This document shows, in pieces, positions 1 to 9,350 of a DNA stretch of 64,000 bases. Below the pieces are notes generated by a model. The model saw only the letters and a program-made list of their open reading frames with translations, ran no database searches and had not been told where the DNA came from. This DNA comes from Prorocentrum cordatum. Taxonomy: Eukaryota > Sar > Dinophyceae > Prorocentrales > Prorocentraceae. The stretch covers positions 219,004 through 283,003 of the forward strand of contig CAUYUJ010012091.1 of the NCBI GenBank assembly GCA_963575745.1. The letters run 5' to 3'. A program made the translations under genes and the position numbers. Numbering within the stretch: the first letter of the stretch is position 1; each line of letters starts with the position of its first letter.

Positions 1-470
1 CGCGCGCCCCGGACCGCGCCGCTTCCGCGTTGGATTGGGCGGCGCAGCGCCCGTCCTCCAAAAGTCGTTGCATGCATATCGCGCGTGTCAAGCCAGCAGC
101 AATCGCTCCCAGAAGCAGCCTTGACAGGCGCCCCATGCCCGTTGTCGCCCAGTTCCGATCCAAATCATAGTTTCTGAGGATGCGCTTGCGCGAATGCGAG
201 CGGGCGGGCAAGTAACGCGTGCGCGCGCTTGGCGCAGCCTGGGAAATCTTACATGGAGCCCCCCGGGGGCGCGGGGCGCCGGCGACGCTTCCGCCCGCCT
301 CCCGCGCGCCCGACCCCCCCCGCAAGCCGACTCCTCCTACTCATAGCGTGATCACGGGCTCGAAGCGGTTCGTGCCGTCCAGTTCGAAGCGCATGAGATT
401 TTGGAGAAGACCTCGAGGGCGTGCTGATTTTTCTAGTCCTCCTCATCGGATGAATCGAGCGACTGGCCTT
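1..470. other. GC-rich non-repetitive sequence, no gene recognised
   Basis: Short overlapping ORFs are present on both strands, but none has a recognisable domain or a start supported by an SL relic. I see no repeat here. Confidence 0.4.
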
Positions 471-1570
471 CTATGGGGGCCCAAAATGACCCCGTCCGAT
501 TGGTCCCGCGAGTGCCTGCATCACATTTTATTTTGGGAGCAGTGGCGACGACATGTACATGGTTCAAAAAGCTGTTCGTCCAGGAGTCATGGTCGCAAAT
601 CTCGTTTTGGATGTGGTTAAAAGTGATAACAGTTACAAGATCCTGAGGACCCGCTCGGATTGGTAACATTGTTAGCCGGCCCCATAAAAGGGGGGGATAC
701 CGCTTGAGACTTCCTCGCGATTCGCTCGCAGACGAGGCCCCCGCTCGAGAATTTTCCAGTTTATCCAGCTTGGGGGGCCCCCAAAAAATACAGCATATAC
801 AGGTTGCACGTGTTCCGTTCGGATTCGAAGGAGAAATTGGAAACCCCGTCGAGAGGGGCTCCGACACTAGATTTCCTCGCATATTCTCTCGCAGGCGAAG
901 CTCCCGCTCGAGACCCCCTCCACACTCAAGCCTCTAGAGCCCAAAAGTGACGACAGTTACGGGGGATCCGAAGCCCGCCGGGACTGCCAACTTGACGTGC
1001 GGGCACCAGAGGGACTCGAGCAATTTTCGCGTTTCTCGCACAGACGAAACACCGGGTCGAGGCTTCCGCCATGTGGTTGGTGGCGTTCCAGTGCCATGCT
1101 GGTCGAGTTTGCCGATGACCAGCTCGGATTGCAAACGTGAAGTGCAGGCCCCATAAGGAGGGAGCTCCTGCCTGAAACTTCCTTGCACTTGACTTTCAAA
1201 TATTGCCATCGGTTGAAAATGTCTAACGGTTTGGCCCCTTGGGGTGTTCAAAAGTTATGTGTGGTAGATGATCCCGATGGCCCCTTCGTATTGCCAACAT
1301 GAATCGCGGCCCCAGAAGGAGTTGGTTCCCGCATGCGTTTCTTCGCAATTCATTCACAACGAAGCCCCCGCTAGAGATATCTGCACGACTTCCCCGCTTT
1401 GGGTTCTCAAGTGCTATGCCTAGTAGCTGATCCTAATGACCCGCTCGGATTACCAGCATGAAGTGCGGGCCCCATAGAGACGGGGCTCCCGCCTGAGATT
1501 CCCTCGCAATTTATTTAAGACACGGTGACCCCACTCGAGACATCCTCACGATCTGCCACGTTGGGCTCAT
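471..1570. repeat. Degenerate tandem repeat, period about 158 bp, about 7 copies
   Basis: The phrase 'CGCTCGGATT' or a close variant recurs near 491, 650, 810, 965, 1119, 1269 and 1438. It is followed each time by a block like 'GCGGGCCCCATA' and then 'CGAGACTTCCTCGC'. Copies are heavily diverged. The short ORFs across the region are by-products of the period. Confidence 0.7.
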
Positions 1571-2095
1571 GATTGTGATGATGATTGATGGCAATGGTTA
1601 GATGACTGATGATGGCGAGCGATCATCGATTGACGATGATGGTGATGATGATGGTTATTGATCTGGTGATGTTAATGATTATGATTCTGATTACTACGAT
1701 TATGATGGTGTTCCTGATGCTGGTGCTCATTCTGATGCTGATGATTATGATGATAATTATGATTGTGAATGCGATGATGACTATCATAGTGGTGCTGATG
1801 ATGATGGTGATGATCATGCTGATGATGATGATGCTGATCTCGCAGCGTTAATGATGACAACGACGATCACGATGATGATGGTGATGATGCTGATTACGCT
1901 GATGATTAGTGTGGTGATGATGCTGATGGTGATGATGCTGATGATGGTCATGGTGATGCTGATGCTGCTGATGATGATGATGATGATGATGATGACGATG
2001 CTGATGATGCTGCTAATGATGATGCTGATGATGATGCTGATGATGATGATGGCGATGGCGATGGCGATGGGGATGGCGAGGAAGAGAGGGGGAGG
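1561..2095 (+). repeat. (GAT)n microsatellite, imperfect
   Basis: Trinucleotide tract of GAT with ATG/CTG phases, interrupted by GAC, GCT and TAT triplets, ending in GGCGAT and then GGGGGA. Apparent Met- or Asp-rich ORFs are translations of the repeat. Confidence 0.9.
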
Positions 2096-2225
2096 GGGAG
2101 AATGCCTGCGCGCGGGGGGGGCAGAGATGACAAGAACCCCACTGATGATGTGGAGAGAAACAGGCTTCTGATCGGCAACTTAGTGGCAGAACGCAGCAGA
2201 GCGGACGTCATCCTCCTCGACACGA

Positions 2226-2247
2226 TTCGTAGCCATTTTGGCTCAAG
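2226..2247 (+). other. Relic dinoflagellate spliced leader (21/22)
   Basis: It contains the 20-mer CGTAGCCATTTTGGCTCAAG. Against the canonical 22-nt DinoSL the only mismatch is T for the second base (C). In dinoflagellates the SL is added to mRNA by trans-splicing from a separate SL RNA, so a genomic SL directly upstream of an ORF marks reverse-transcribed, re-integrated mRNA. The gene's ATG (2284) lies 36 nt downstream. The terminal AAG could serve again as an acceptor. Confidence 0.92.
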
Positions 2248-2283
2248 CACCTTCGTGTGCGCGGGTTGCGCCGTCGCCAAGTG

Positions 2284-3392
2284 ATGCCCCGGCAAGGCTT
2301 AGTTTCGTGCACCTGCTGGCTCGCATGTTTCGTTCTGACGCCCATCTCCGCGTGGGACGAGGCGGAGAGGATGCGTCGATTCTGTCAGCGTCACAGAGGC
2401 TACGCCGCCGCGCGGAACCCAGGAGACTTGAACGCGACGTTCGAGCCGATATTGAGGGGCGAGGTTTTCCAGGAGTACTCGCCGAGGATACACAGCACTG
2501 ACCCGTGGGTCGTGTACTTCGAGGAACTTCTCTCGGAGGCGGAGGTGCAGGCCCTTGAAGCGAACATGTTCGACCACAAGGCGCAGGAGTTTTTCAGGAG
2601 CGGCGGCGGGGTAGATGGGCGGCATCAGTACAGGAACTCGGAGACAGCCATGTGCGAAGGCCGGTGCGACGAGGACCCCAGCATCCGGCGTCTCCGCGAA
2701 AGGGCATCGAAAATCTCAAGGGCTCCAGTGGAGAATTTTGCATTGTCCGAGGCCTTGCGCTACAGAGATGGCATGTTTACAAGGAACACCACGACAACGG
2801 ATTCATCTTCCACTACCTTCCGTGCGGGGCTCGGATATACACTTGGTTCGTATATTTGTCAGGAGACGGCCTGGAAGGCGGCGCCACCTTCTTCCCGAGG
2901 CTGGACGTGAGAGCGCCGGCCAAGCGAGGCGAAGCGGTGCTCTTCCCTAACACCCTGGACAGTGCCCCACAGCACACAGACGACCGCACCATTCACGAGT
3001 CGGAGGTAGTCACTCGAGGGGAAAAGCGTGGAATCAACATGTGGTTGCACCAGTACGACTTCAGGACATTCTGGGACAAGGGCTGCGTTTCACATGAGCT
3101 CGCAGACGTATGGAGCAGGACAAGAAAGGTTGCGGCCGACGCGATCCAGACAGTCGTCTTCCAAAACAATTTGCAGAAGCCCGTGCACGTCTACTACGCC
3201 CCGTGGCGCCTGCCCGAGGAGTACTCGGGAGAGGCCCCTCCGGGCGGCAGCCTCAAGGTCGATGCTGCCGATGGCGAGGTGCTCCACGTCTACAGCAAGA
3301 GGTCCGGAGGGAAGCTGGTTGCCAAGCGCATGGTAACCGGCAGCTCCGTCCAGCGCGTCAACCTGGGCAAGAGGCGCGGCGCCGAGCTGTGA
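2284..3392 (+). pseudogene. Prolyl 4-hydroxylase-type Fe(II)/2-oxoglutarate dioxygenase retrocopy, one frameshift
   Basis: The first ATG after the SL relic is at 2284 and opens a signal peptide (MPRQGLVSCTCWLACFVLTPISA), so the protein is probably ER-directed. Upstream in-frame codons include only a GTG at 2257. The N-terminal part has the P4H lead-in 'VVYFEELLSEAEVQALE' and 'NFALSEALRYRDG'. After about 2779 the family pattern continues in the next frame: 'YKEHHDNG' (iron H and D), 'GARIYTWFVYLSGDGLEGG', 'TFFPRLDVRAPAKRGEAV', and a distal H and 2-OG-binding K in 'IHESEVVTRGEKRGINMWL'. One missing base in the T-run at 2777-2779 explains the break; a sequencing error is possible. About 369 residues in total. 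Residues about 285-360 ('VVFQNNLQKPVHVYY', 'VLHVYSKRSGGK') look like a small beta domain resembling the VHL beta fold (inference). Family roles include hydroxylation of proline in secreted proteins. The gene is intronless and followed directly by element A. Confidence 0.8.
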
Positions 3393-3461
3393 CGCGGCCT
3401 GCTCGGCAGGGCACGCTGGTTGGGCAAGTGCCCGTGCAGACAAAATGTAGCCTGCGCAGAA
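3393..3461 (+). other. Short 3' region between retrogene 1 and element A
   Basis: About 70 bp with no poly(A) tail. Similarity to element B begins near 3440-3462, so the 3' UTR of retrogene 1 was either truncated by, or extends into, element A. Confidence 0.5.
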
Positions 3462-4027
3462 CCCAACCACATGCAGTTGTGGGCACAGCCGTTGTAAGCA
3501 CCGCATTCGGTGGGGCTCCCTATGAGGCCGCGAAGCGTGTGAGGGGTGTGCCAAAATCGGTGCGGTGGGCGCATGCGAACGCTGACTTTTGGGCCTTCTG
3601 TGGGGCTACCTATGGGGCCACCAAGCGTGTCAAGAGCGTGCCAAAACGGGTGCGGTGGGCGCATGCGAACGCTGGCATTTGGGCCTTCGGTTGGGCTCCC
3701 TATGGGGCCACGAAACGTGTGAGGGGAATGCCAACATGGGTGCAGTGGGTGCATGCGAACGCTGGCATTTGGGCCTTCGGTGGGGCTCCCTGTGGGGCCA
3801 CGAAACGTGTGAGGTGGGGGGCCAAAATAAGCGCGGTGGGCGCATGCGAACGCTGGCATTTGGGCCTTCGGTGGGGCTCCCTGTTGGGCCACGAAGCGTG
3901 TGATGGGTGTGCCAACAGGCGGGGGAGGGGGGGACGTGAGGCGGGGGGAGGAGGGGGAGCAGGAAGGAAGGAGGAACGCGGGGACCGTCTCTTCAAAACG
4001 TGGACCCGATGCCACAGGATGCTCGGG
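3462..4027 (+). mobile_element. Element A: dispersed element with 5 copies of a 90-bp minisatellite
   Basis: The left unique flank (AACCCAACCACATGCAGTTG) and the right flank (CCGTCTCTTCAAAACG, then CCACAGGATG) both match, in reverse complement, the flanks of a second copy at 54234-56120. Between them are five units near 3509, 3599, 3689, 3779 and 3869, exactly 90 bp apart, each with 'GGGGCTCCCTATGGGGCCAC' or a variant. The short CCCAACC-like ends may be an imperfect terminal inverted repeat (weak). Because the unit is a multiple of 3, several frames stay open. I regard the ORFs as non-coding. Confidence 0.8.
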
Positions 4028-4129
4028 AAAAGCAAGCAAAACAAATCTTCCTCGTGGCGACGGCCCGCGCGCCTGGCACAGATCGGGGTTTGCGGAGTTT
4101 CGCCCCTTCTTCATTTGGCCTCGGCAGGA

Positions 4130-4335
4130 CCCAGAGAGTCGGGCGATCGCAAACATGGATCAAGGGGGCGTGGATTAGCGACGGGTCCCGTTTCCATTGG
4201 AAATCGCGGATTTCCGCCGCCGAGCAAGGGGGCACCGGCCGCACCTTGGATAGGGCACCTCCCCCGATCCATGGATTTGGCGACCGCACGCCAAATCCAG
4301 GGATCGCCAATCCATGTTTGCGCGCCCCCGACTTT
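4130..4335. mobile_element. MITE-like element, family M1 (copy 1)
   Basis: About 195 bp with very high similarity, in the same orientation, to 19655-19856. The ends are inverted: 'CGATCGCAAACATGGAT' on the left, and the reverse complement of the right end reads 'CGCGCAAACATGGAT'. An internal inverted repeat of 'ATCCATGGATTTGGCG' lies near 4268-4305, with a mismatch in this copy. No coding capacity, as expected of a non-autonomous element. Confidence 0.7.
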
Positions 4336-5100
4336 CTCGTTAGCCCTCGGCAGGGCCCGGGGAGGGCCCCCTGCGGCGGGGCAGCTCGTGTGCTGGCGGT
4401 GGGGGTGGAAGGGGGGCCTCGGGGGGGGGGAAGAGCGGAGAGCCCGCGAGGCACTCCAGGCAGGCCACGGCAGAGAGTTGCCGGCCCTGCATCCACATCG
4501 CCCGCAGAGGCACGGTATAGAGGGCAGAACATCCACTCCGATAACAACCACCCCGACACGCGAAGCCGCTTAGTGAACGCGCCCAAAGAAGGAATCGAAC
4601 AGGGCAGGGCTGGTTAGTTAACGCCCAGGGCCGTTGAGTAAACGCCAAGTTGTCCGGTCCGGGTGGTTTTTTCTTCCCTTGTTTGTAATCGTCCTCAACC
4701 CAACCGTGGTGGGCTGTTCGGTACCCGACGCAAGCGCGCTTTGCACTTTGCCTCCCGCTTCCCGCCTCCAGAGGCTCTCTGAGGCCGATGCGCAGTTCCC
4801 ACCCTGGCCCCTGGGCGGTTTGTCCGAAAAGGGCGTTTTGCTGAAAGCTGCTTTGCCCACCCCCGAGACTCATTCACACTCGGGTTCAGAGGCATTCAGA
4901 CCACTGATGCCCGGACAAACGAATGGTTAGACTTCATCACGTGCATGCCCATTCATCTCAGACTCACTTGGGAATCACTCACCCTCATTCAGACTCCACC
5001 CACAAGCACATGTGCACATACTCAGACTCACTCACGCTCGGACCCAGTCGTACTGAGACTCACGCCCACTAGGACTCACTCACAGCCCGATCCATTTATC
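4336..5100. other. No gene; GC-rich then ACTCAC-rich sequence
   Basis: 4336-4930 shows no repeat or domain I can name. 4945-5100 is loosely repetitive around 'GACTCACTCAC'. Confidence 0.4.
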
Positions 5101-5102
5101 CG

Positions 5103-5345
5103 TACCTATACGACCACCCTTCGGGTGATAAGGAGGTTCGGGGGGGGGGGAGGAACCACCGTCTTACTCGATCGGTCTCACTATCGATCTCACTATCGGT
5201 CTCGCTCGATCTATCTCACAATCGATCTGACTATCGATCTCACAATCGATATCACTATCGATCTCACTATCGATGTCACAATCGATCTCACATTTGGTCT
5301 CACTATCGATCTCACTATCGATATCACAATCGATCCCACAATCAA
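5103..5345 (+). mobile_element. Composite element, head and (TCACTATCGATC)n array (copy C)
   Basis: The head 'ACCTATACGACCACCCTTCG', then 'AAGGAGGTTCG' and 'GGAGGAACCACCG', leads into a 12-bp minisatellite of TCACTATCGATC/TCACAATCGATC from about 5170. The same head and array occur inverted at 61566-61909. Confidence 0.75.
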
Positions 5346-5580
5346 CGTCATCATCATCATCACCATCATCGACATCATCGTCATCAACGTCATCAACATC
5401 ATCATCATCATCAGCATCATCATCATCGGGGCACCATCATCTTCATCACCTCATCACCATCATAATCAACATTATCATTATCGCCATGATAATCATCACC
5501 ATCGGGACACCATCACCGTCACCATCATCATCAACATCAACATCATCGGGACACCATCATCATTATCATCGGAACACCAC

Positions 5581-5614
<34 letters not shown>

Positions 5615-6182
5615 TCACCTTCATCACCATGCACAACATCATCAAAGTCATCACCAGCATACCATCATCATCATCATCAACATCATCATCATCAACATCT
5701 TCATCATCATCGGGACACCATCATCATCGTCACCATCAGCATCATCACCATTACCATCATCGAGACACCATCATCATCATCATCAACAACATCAGCATCA
5801 TCATCGTTACCATCATGGGGCCGCCATCATCAAAGTCATCATCACCTCATCATCATCATCAGCATCCTCATCATCAACATCATCATCGGGACGCCATCAT
5901 CGTCATCATCAACGTCATCAGCATCGGGACACCATCATCATCATCACCATCATCATCAACAGCATCATCATCAACATCATCATCATCATCATCATCATCG
6001 GGTCACAATTATCATCATCTTCATCACCATCATCATCTCATCATTATCCCATCATCATCATCATCAACAGCATCAGGATCATCAACACGATCATCATCAT
6101 CGGGACACCATCATCATCAGCAACATCATCATCAACATCATCACCATCGGGACACCATCATCAACAACATCGTCAACATCAT
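5346..6182 (+). repeat. (ATC)n microsatellite with scattered CGGGACACC
   Basis: CAT/ATC triplets are interrupted many times by 'CGGGACACCATCATC', for example near 5500, 5545, 5710, 5930, 6100 and 6148. CGGGACACC is the minisatellite unit found after 8147 and inverted at 61250-61565, which links this tract to the composite element. It is the insertion target of retrogene 2. Confidence 0.85.
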
Positions 6183-6183
6183 C
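6167..6183 (+). repeat. Target-site duplication, left copy, of retrogene 2
   Basis: ACATCGTCAACATCATC, identical to 7931-7947 just after the poly(A). The GTCAAC interruption makes the match more specific than a plain (ATC)n match. The last two bases overlap the SL start, so the exact junction is ambiguous. Confidence 0.8.
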
Positions 6184-6203
6184 CGTAGCCATTTTGGCTC
6201 AAG
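6182..6203 (+). other. Relic dinoflagellate spliced leader (22/22, perfect)
   Basis: A complete DinoSL: T, C, then CGTAGCCATTTTGGCTCAAG. It lies at the exact 5' end of the retrocopy, directly against (ATC)n. A perfect SL means reverse transcription reached the cap-proximal end of a mature trans-spliced mRNA, and little time has passed since. Confidence 0.97.
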
Positions 6204-6442
6204 CCGTTCAATCGATCTCGGCTCTTTTCTGTCAGGCTCCAGGGCACGGATCGGTGATCGATCGCTTTTTAGCGTCGTTCGGCGATGTATCACTTCGTGA
6301 GGACCATGACTGGGAAGAACATAGGAACCCGCCCGCAGGATAGCGACGCAGAAGCTGCGGTCCCTCCAGATCAGCAACTTTTTTCCGTGCAGGCAGGCAT
6401 GCCAAGGGTGACTTGGTTGTTAGTTTGCAAAGCGGATTACGT

Positions 6443-7645
6443 ATGAGGAGGCATTTATGTTGTTCTTTCTTTGGCGGACGGGTCGCCAGTGTTGCCGCAG
6501 TGGTTGTTACTCTGGTCGTGACCATTGTCTTCAGTGTGGTAGCCGTTCGCAAACAGAGTGTTTCTCGTACCGAGCCAGTCAGGTCCAACATACTTCGTCT
6601 CACGGAAGGTTCCAGCCTTGGAGCAGCAGTGTGCGTCGTGGGCCAAGCGACGCGGTTGGAGATTGAGAGTAAGATACAGAACATTATCGATCCGCTCGCC
6701 AATGTTACACATGTAGATGTTTTCTTGTCTCTGGAGATTGACGATCACGCAGTCTTCAACAACCCTATAACGGTTGATGTCGACGGCGCTAAATGCCGCG
6801 GATCGGAGTTGGATGTGGATGGGTTGAAGGAAGCGTTTGCGCCGTATTTCAGAGACGGAGTGTTCGGGCCACACGTGGACGAGAACGTCACTTTGGAGCG
6901 GTGGCCGAAGCTGCACAAGAGACAGCACCCCGATGACGACGCAACGCGGAAGACTCATATTGCCAACGTCGCCAGCCAGCTGAGGCACCAGAAGGATTGC
7001 GCGGAGCTTATTCAAAAGAGCGAGGAGTCTGCAGGCGGTAAATACGACATTGTGGTGAAGGTCCGTGACAACACCATCGCGTTGCGGCCTGTGGCGCCAG
7101 ACAAGCTGTTATCAATCACAGAAGTCGTCCTCAAGCATTGCAATTGGTGGGGTGGCGTTCACGATAAAGTCATGGCCCTCCCACGCAAGTATCTCGAGAA
7201 GAGTTTGGGTGCCGCATATGATGCCATGCAAGCCGTCATGTACGATGAACCCCTGCCACGTCGGCTATGGGCATTGTCAAAGCATTCCGACAATACGGAG
7301 CAAATTGTTATGTTTACGCTCACATCAAATCTAGTTCCTTTTGTTGAAAAGAATTTCGAGATAGGAGACCGAGATGGTGGCGATTATTTGCCATTCGTGG
7401 ACGGCAGGTGCTATCCTGGCAAGGAGCCTGGAGACCAAGGTCGCTGGTGCATCGTTTCTCACTGCAAGGACTGCTGGCCGAGCATGCCCTGGACATACAA
7501 CGTCTCCTGCGAGGTAGCTAGGGCTGGTCTGGAGGTTGGCAGTTATCAGCCAAATCTGTCCTCGCAATTCGACACGTCTTTTGATGAGCAGACGCTCGCA
7601 GATCCCGACCCGACGCGGGAGTGCGCGAATCCCCTCTACAGGTGA
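6443..7645 (+). CDS. Type II membrane protein, putative Golgi/ER lumenal enzyme-like protein of unknown family (retrogene 2)
   Basis: 400 residues. ATG 6443 is the first ATG of this frame after the SL; an upstream in-frame TTG (6413) is not a plausible start. Residues 1-13 are basic and Cys-containing (MRRHLCCSFFGGR), residues about 14-34 form one hydrophobic helix (VASVAAVVVTLVVTIVFSVV), and the rest is soluble. This is a signal-anchor topology with a lumenal C-terminus. Conserved-looking motifs are 'AAVCVVGQATRLEIESKI' (61-78), 'YDIVVKVRDNTIAL' (201-214), 'NWWGGVHDKVMALPRKY' (234-250) and a Cys cluster 'GRCYPG...WCIVSHCKDCW' (321-355). The 'RDN' and 'GG.xDK' pattern recalls uncharacterised algal and protist glycosyltransferase-like proteins, but I cannot assign a reaction. 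The ORF is intact and intronless. No promoter is visible. Expression would need fortuitous transcription plus re-use of the AG in the relic SL. Confidence 0.8.
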   Translation: MRRHLCCSFFGGRVASVAAVVVTLVVTIVFSVVAVRKQSVSRTEPVRSNILRLTEGSSLGAAVCVVGQATRLEIESKIQNIIDPLANVTHVDVFLSLEIDDHAVFNNPITVDVDGAKCRGSELDVDGLKEAFAPYFRDGVFGPHVDENVTLERWPKLHKRQHPDDDATRKTHIANVASQLRHQKDCAELIQKSEESAGGKYDIVVKVRDNTIALRPVAPDKLLSITEVVLKHCNWWGGVHDKVMALPRKYLEKSLGAAYDAMQAVMYDEPLPRRLWALSKHSDNTEQIVMFTLTSNLVPFVEKNFEIGDRDGGDYLPFVDGRCYPGKEPGDQGRWCIVSHCKDCWPSMPWTYNVSCEVARAGLEVGSYQPNLSSQFDTSFDEQTLADPDPTRECANPLYR

Positions 7646-7922
7646 CAGGGCGCGTGCCGTGGAACTTGGAGGCCGAGGTGTGGCGATGCGTGGCGTTGCG
7701 GCGAGGGTGCGCAAGGGCTACCGCTCCAGCTGCGCCCCTGCCTCGTGCATGAAGCTGTGAGTGTTGCGTGTTCCAGGCGTCGCTGCTGCAAGACATTGCA
7801 CGTTAGGTTGGTTCTCTAGGTGCATGGGGTCACATGGGAGCTGGAGGAACTTCTGCGAACCTCTTCGACCAGCCTCGCAAAGCCGAGCGCCGAACTGGAA
7901 GCGATTGATCCGGCAGCACCTC
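7646..7922 (+). other. 3' UTR of retrogene 2
   Basis: Non-repetitive sequence between the TGA and the A-run. Short ORFs here are not supported. Confidence 0.7.
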
Positions 7923-7931
7923 AAAAAAAAA
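7923..7931 (+). other. Poly(A) tail remnant of retrogene 2
   Basis: Eight or nine A residues right before the right TSD; the ninth A may belong to the TSD. Confidence 0.8.
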
Positions 7932-7940
7932 CATCGTCAA

Positions 7941-7947
<7 letters not shown>
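7931..7947 (+). repeat. Target-site duplication, right copy, of retrogene 2
   Basis: ACATCGTCAACATCATC, identical to 6167-6183, continuing into (ATC)n. Confidence 0.8.
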
Positions 7948-7986
<39 letters not shown>

Positions 7987-8083
7987 GGGACACAATCATC
8001 ACTACCATCACCATCATACTCATCATCATCATCATCAAATTCATCATCATCATCATTCACATCATCGGCATCATCATCATCAT

Positions 8084-8140
<57 letters not shown>

Positions 8141-8146
8141 TATCAT
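7948..8146 (+). repeat. (ATC)n/(ACC)n microsatellite, right part of the interrupted tract
   Basis: A continuation of the 5346-6182 tract, including the same 'CGGGACAC' interruption near 7986. This fits a single tract split by the retrogene. Confidence 0.85.
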
Positions 8147-8460
8147 CGGGACACCGACGGGGTACTGGCGGGACACCAGCGGGACACCGCGCGGCACTGG
8201 CCCCCGGAGAGGAATCATTTGGTCCGGCCGCGCCTCAGCTGGAGGCGGGATCACGGCGGGACACCGCGCGGCACCGGCCCCCGGAGAGGAATCATTTGGT
8301 CCGGCCGCGCCTCAGCCGGAGGAGACTTTCTTCTCGCCCGCCCACGCAGCTTCGCCTCGCCCGCACGCACGGCACGCACGAACACGAAACCGAAACCGAT
8401 TTCCCGTACGGGGGCTCTCCGTTCCACTTCGATCTCACCCCCTCACCTCCGATTCAGCTT
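8147..8460 (+). mobile_element. Composite element, (CGGGACACC)n and tail (copy E)
   Basis: CGGGACACC units are followed by a 77-bp direct duplication starting at 8181 and 8258 (GGGACACCGCGCGGCA). The tail has 'TTCTCGCCCGCCCACGCAGC' and 'TTCCACTTCGATCTCACCCC'. The tail matches 61040-61165 inverted, and its central part matches 10180-10345 inverted. Confidence 0.75.
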
Positions 8461-9350
8461 CGTCATTTTTAGACGCACTCACACTCCGACTGACCACTCA
8501 CACCAGACTCGCCCACCCATGATCACCGCGATGCAAAGGCATAGCATGTTGCATCCCCTAGGGGCAGCCGCGAAAAGGTCTGTCACATGCCCGATTGCGC
8601 TCAGATTGTGGGGGGTGTCTCGGGCGGTTTGCTTATTTTCGAATGTAGACGTGTGTGCTTTCAGAGGCGCGTGACAAACGCGATGTAGCAGGTATAGACG
8701 AAGTGGCCCAAGGGGAGCCGCCATGGGGTTATATCAGCGGCCCGTTTGCGGCCGGATAATGTGAGTTTTTCGAGCGGTTCGTGTGTTGCTGGGAGGCAGA
8801 CGTGCTTCTTTTCAGGGCCGCGTGGCCATCGCGCCGTAGCCAGCAAACGAAGTTCGCGAGACATCCCCACAATTTGGGCGCAACCGAGCCCCTGATATAC
8901 CCCCCGTGAGGTAGAGGGGCTTATTTCAAGGGGGAGCCGCCAGGGGCCATGTCACGTTCTCGTTCGTGCCCCAATTGAGGAGATGTTTGGAGCGGTTCGC
9001 TTGTTTCTTGTATATAGGTCGATTTTTTTTCAGAGCCGATTTGCCCATAGGGATGTAGGAGGCGTAGCATTTTGGTACCCGACGGGGCAGGCGCCAGGGG
9101 ATAATTCGACGTGTGTCTGTTCAGGGGCGCTTGATCATCGCGATGCAGCACGCATAGCAAAAAGGCACCCCAAGGGGGAGCCGCCACGGTGTTGTATCAG
9201 GGGCCCGTTTGCGCCCAGATTGTGGGGATGTCTGGATCGAACCATCGCTTGTTCAGGGAGGTAGACGTGTTCATAATCAGGGCCGCGTGGTCACCAGGGG
9301 GTACATCACGCGCCCGTTCGCGTCCAGATTATGGGGATGTCTCGGCCCGC
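8461..9350. repeat. Degenerate repeat family around 'GGGGAGCCGCCA' and 'CAGATTGTGGGGATGTCT'
   Basis: The phrase is seen near 8552, 8709, 8931, 9171 and 9290 with spacing of about 120-240 bp. An inverted partial unit (GACATCCCCACAATTTGGGC) lies near 8861. No gene. Confidence 0.6.

Larger units (their letters stand above)
6182..7930 (+). mobile_element. Full-length processed retrogene (SL to poly(A), with 17-bp TSD)
   Basis: Order: TSD, SL (6182-6203), 5' UTR (6204-6442), intact ORF (6443-7645), 3' UTR (7646-7922), poly(A) of 8-9 A (7923-7930/31), TSD (7931-7947). The (ATC)n tract resumes on the right. These are the hallmarks of LINE-mediated target-primed retroposition of a cellular mRNA. Confidence 0.88.

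Noticed and set aside
3110-4573. 487-codon plus-strand ORF through element A
   Set aside because: It starts inside the dioxygenase in another frame and then translates the 90-bp repeat.
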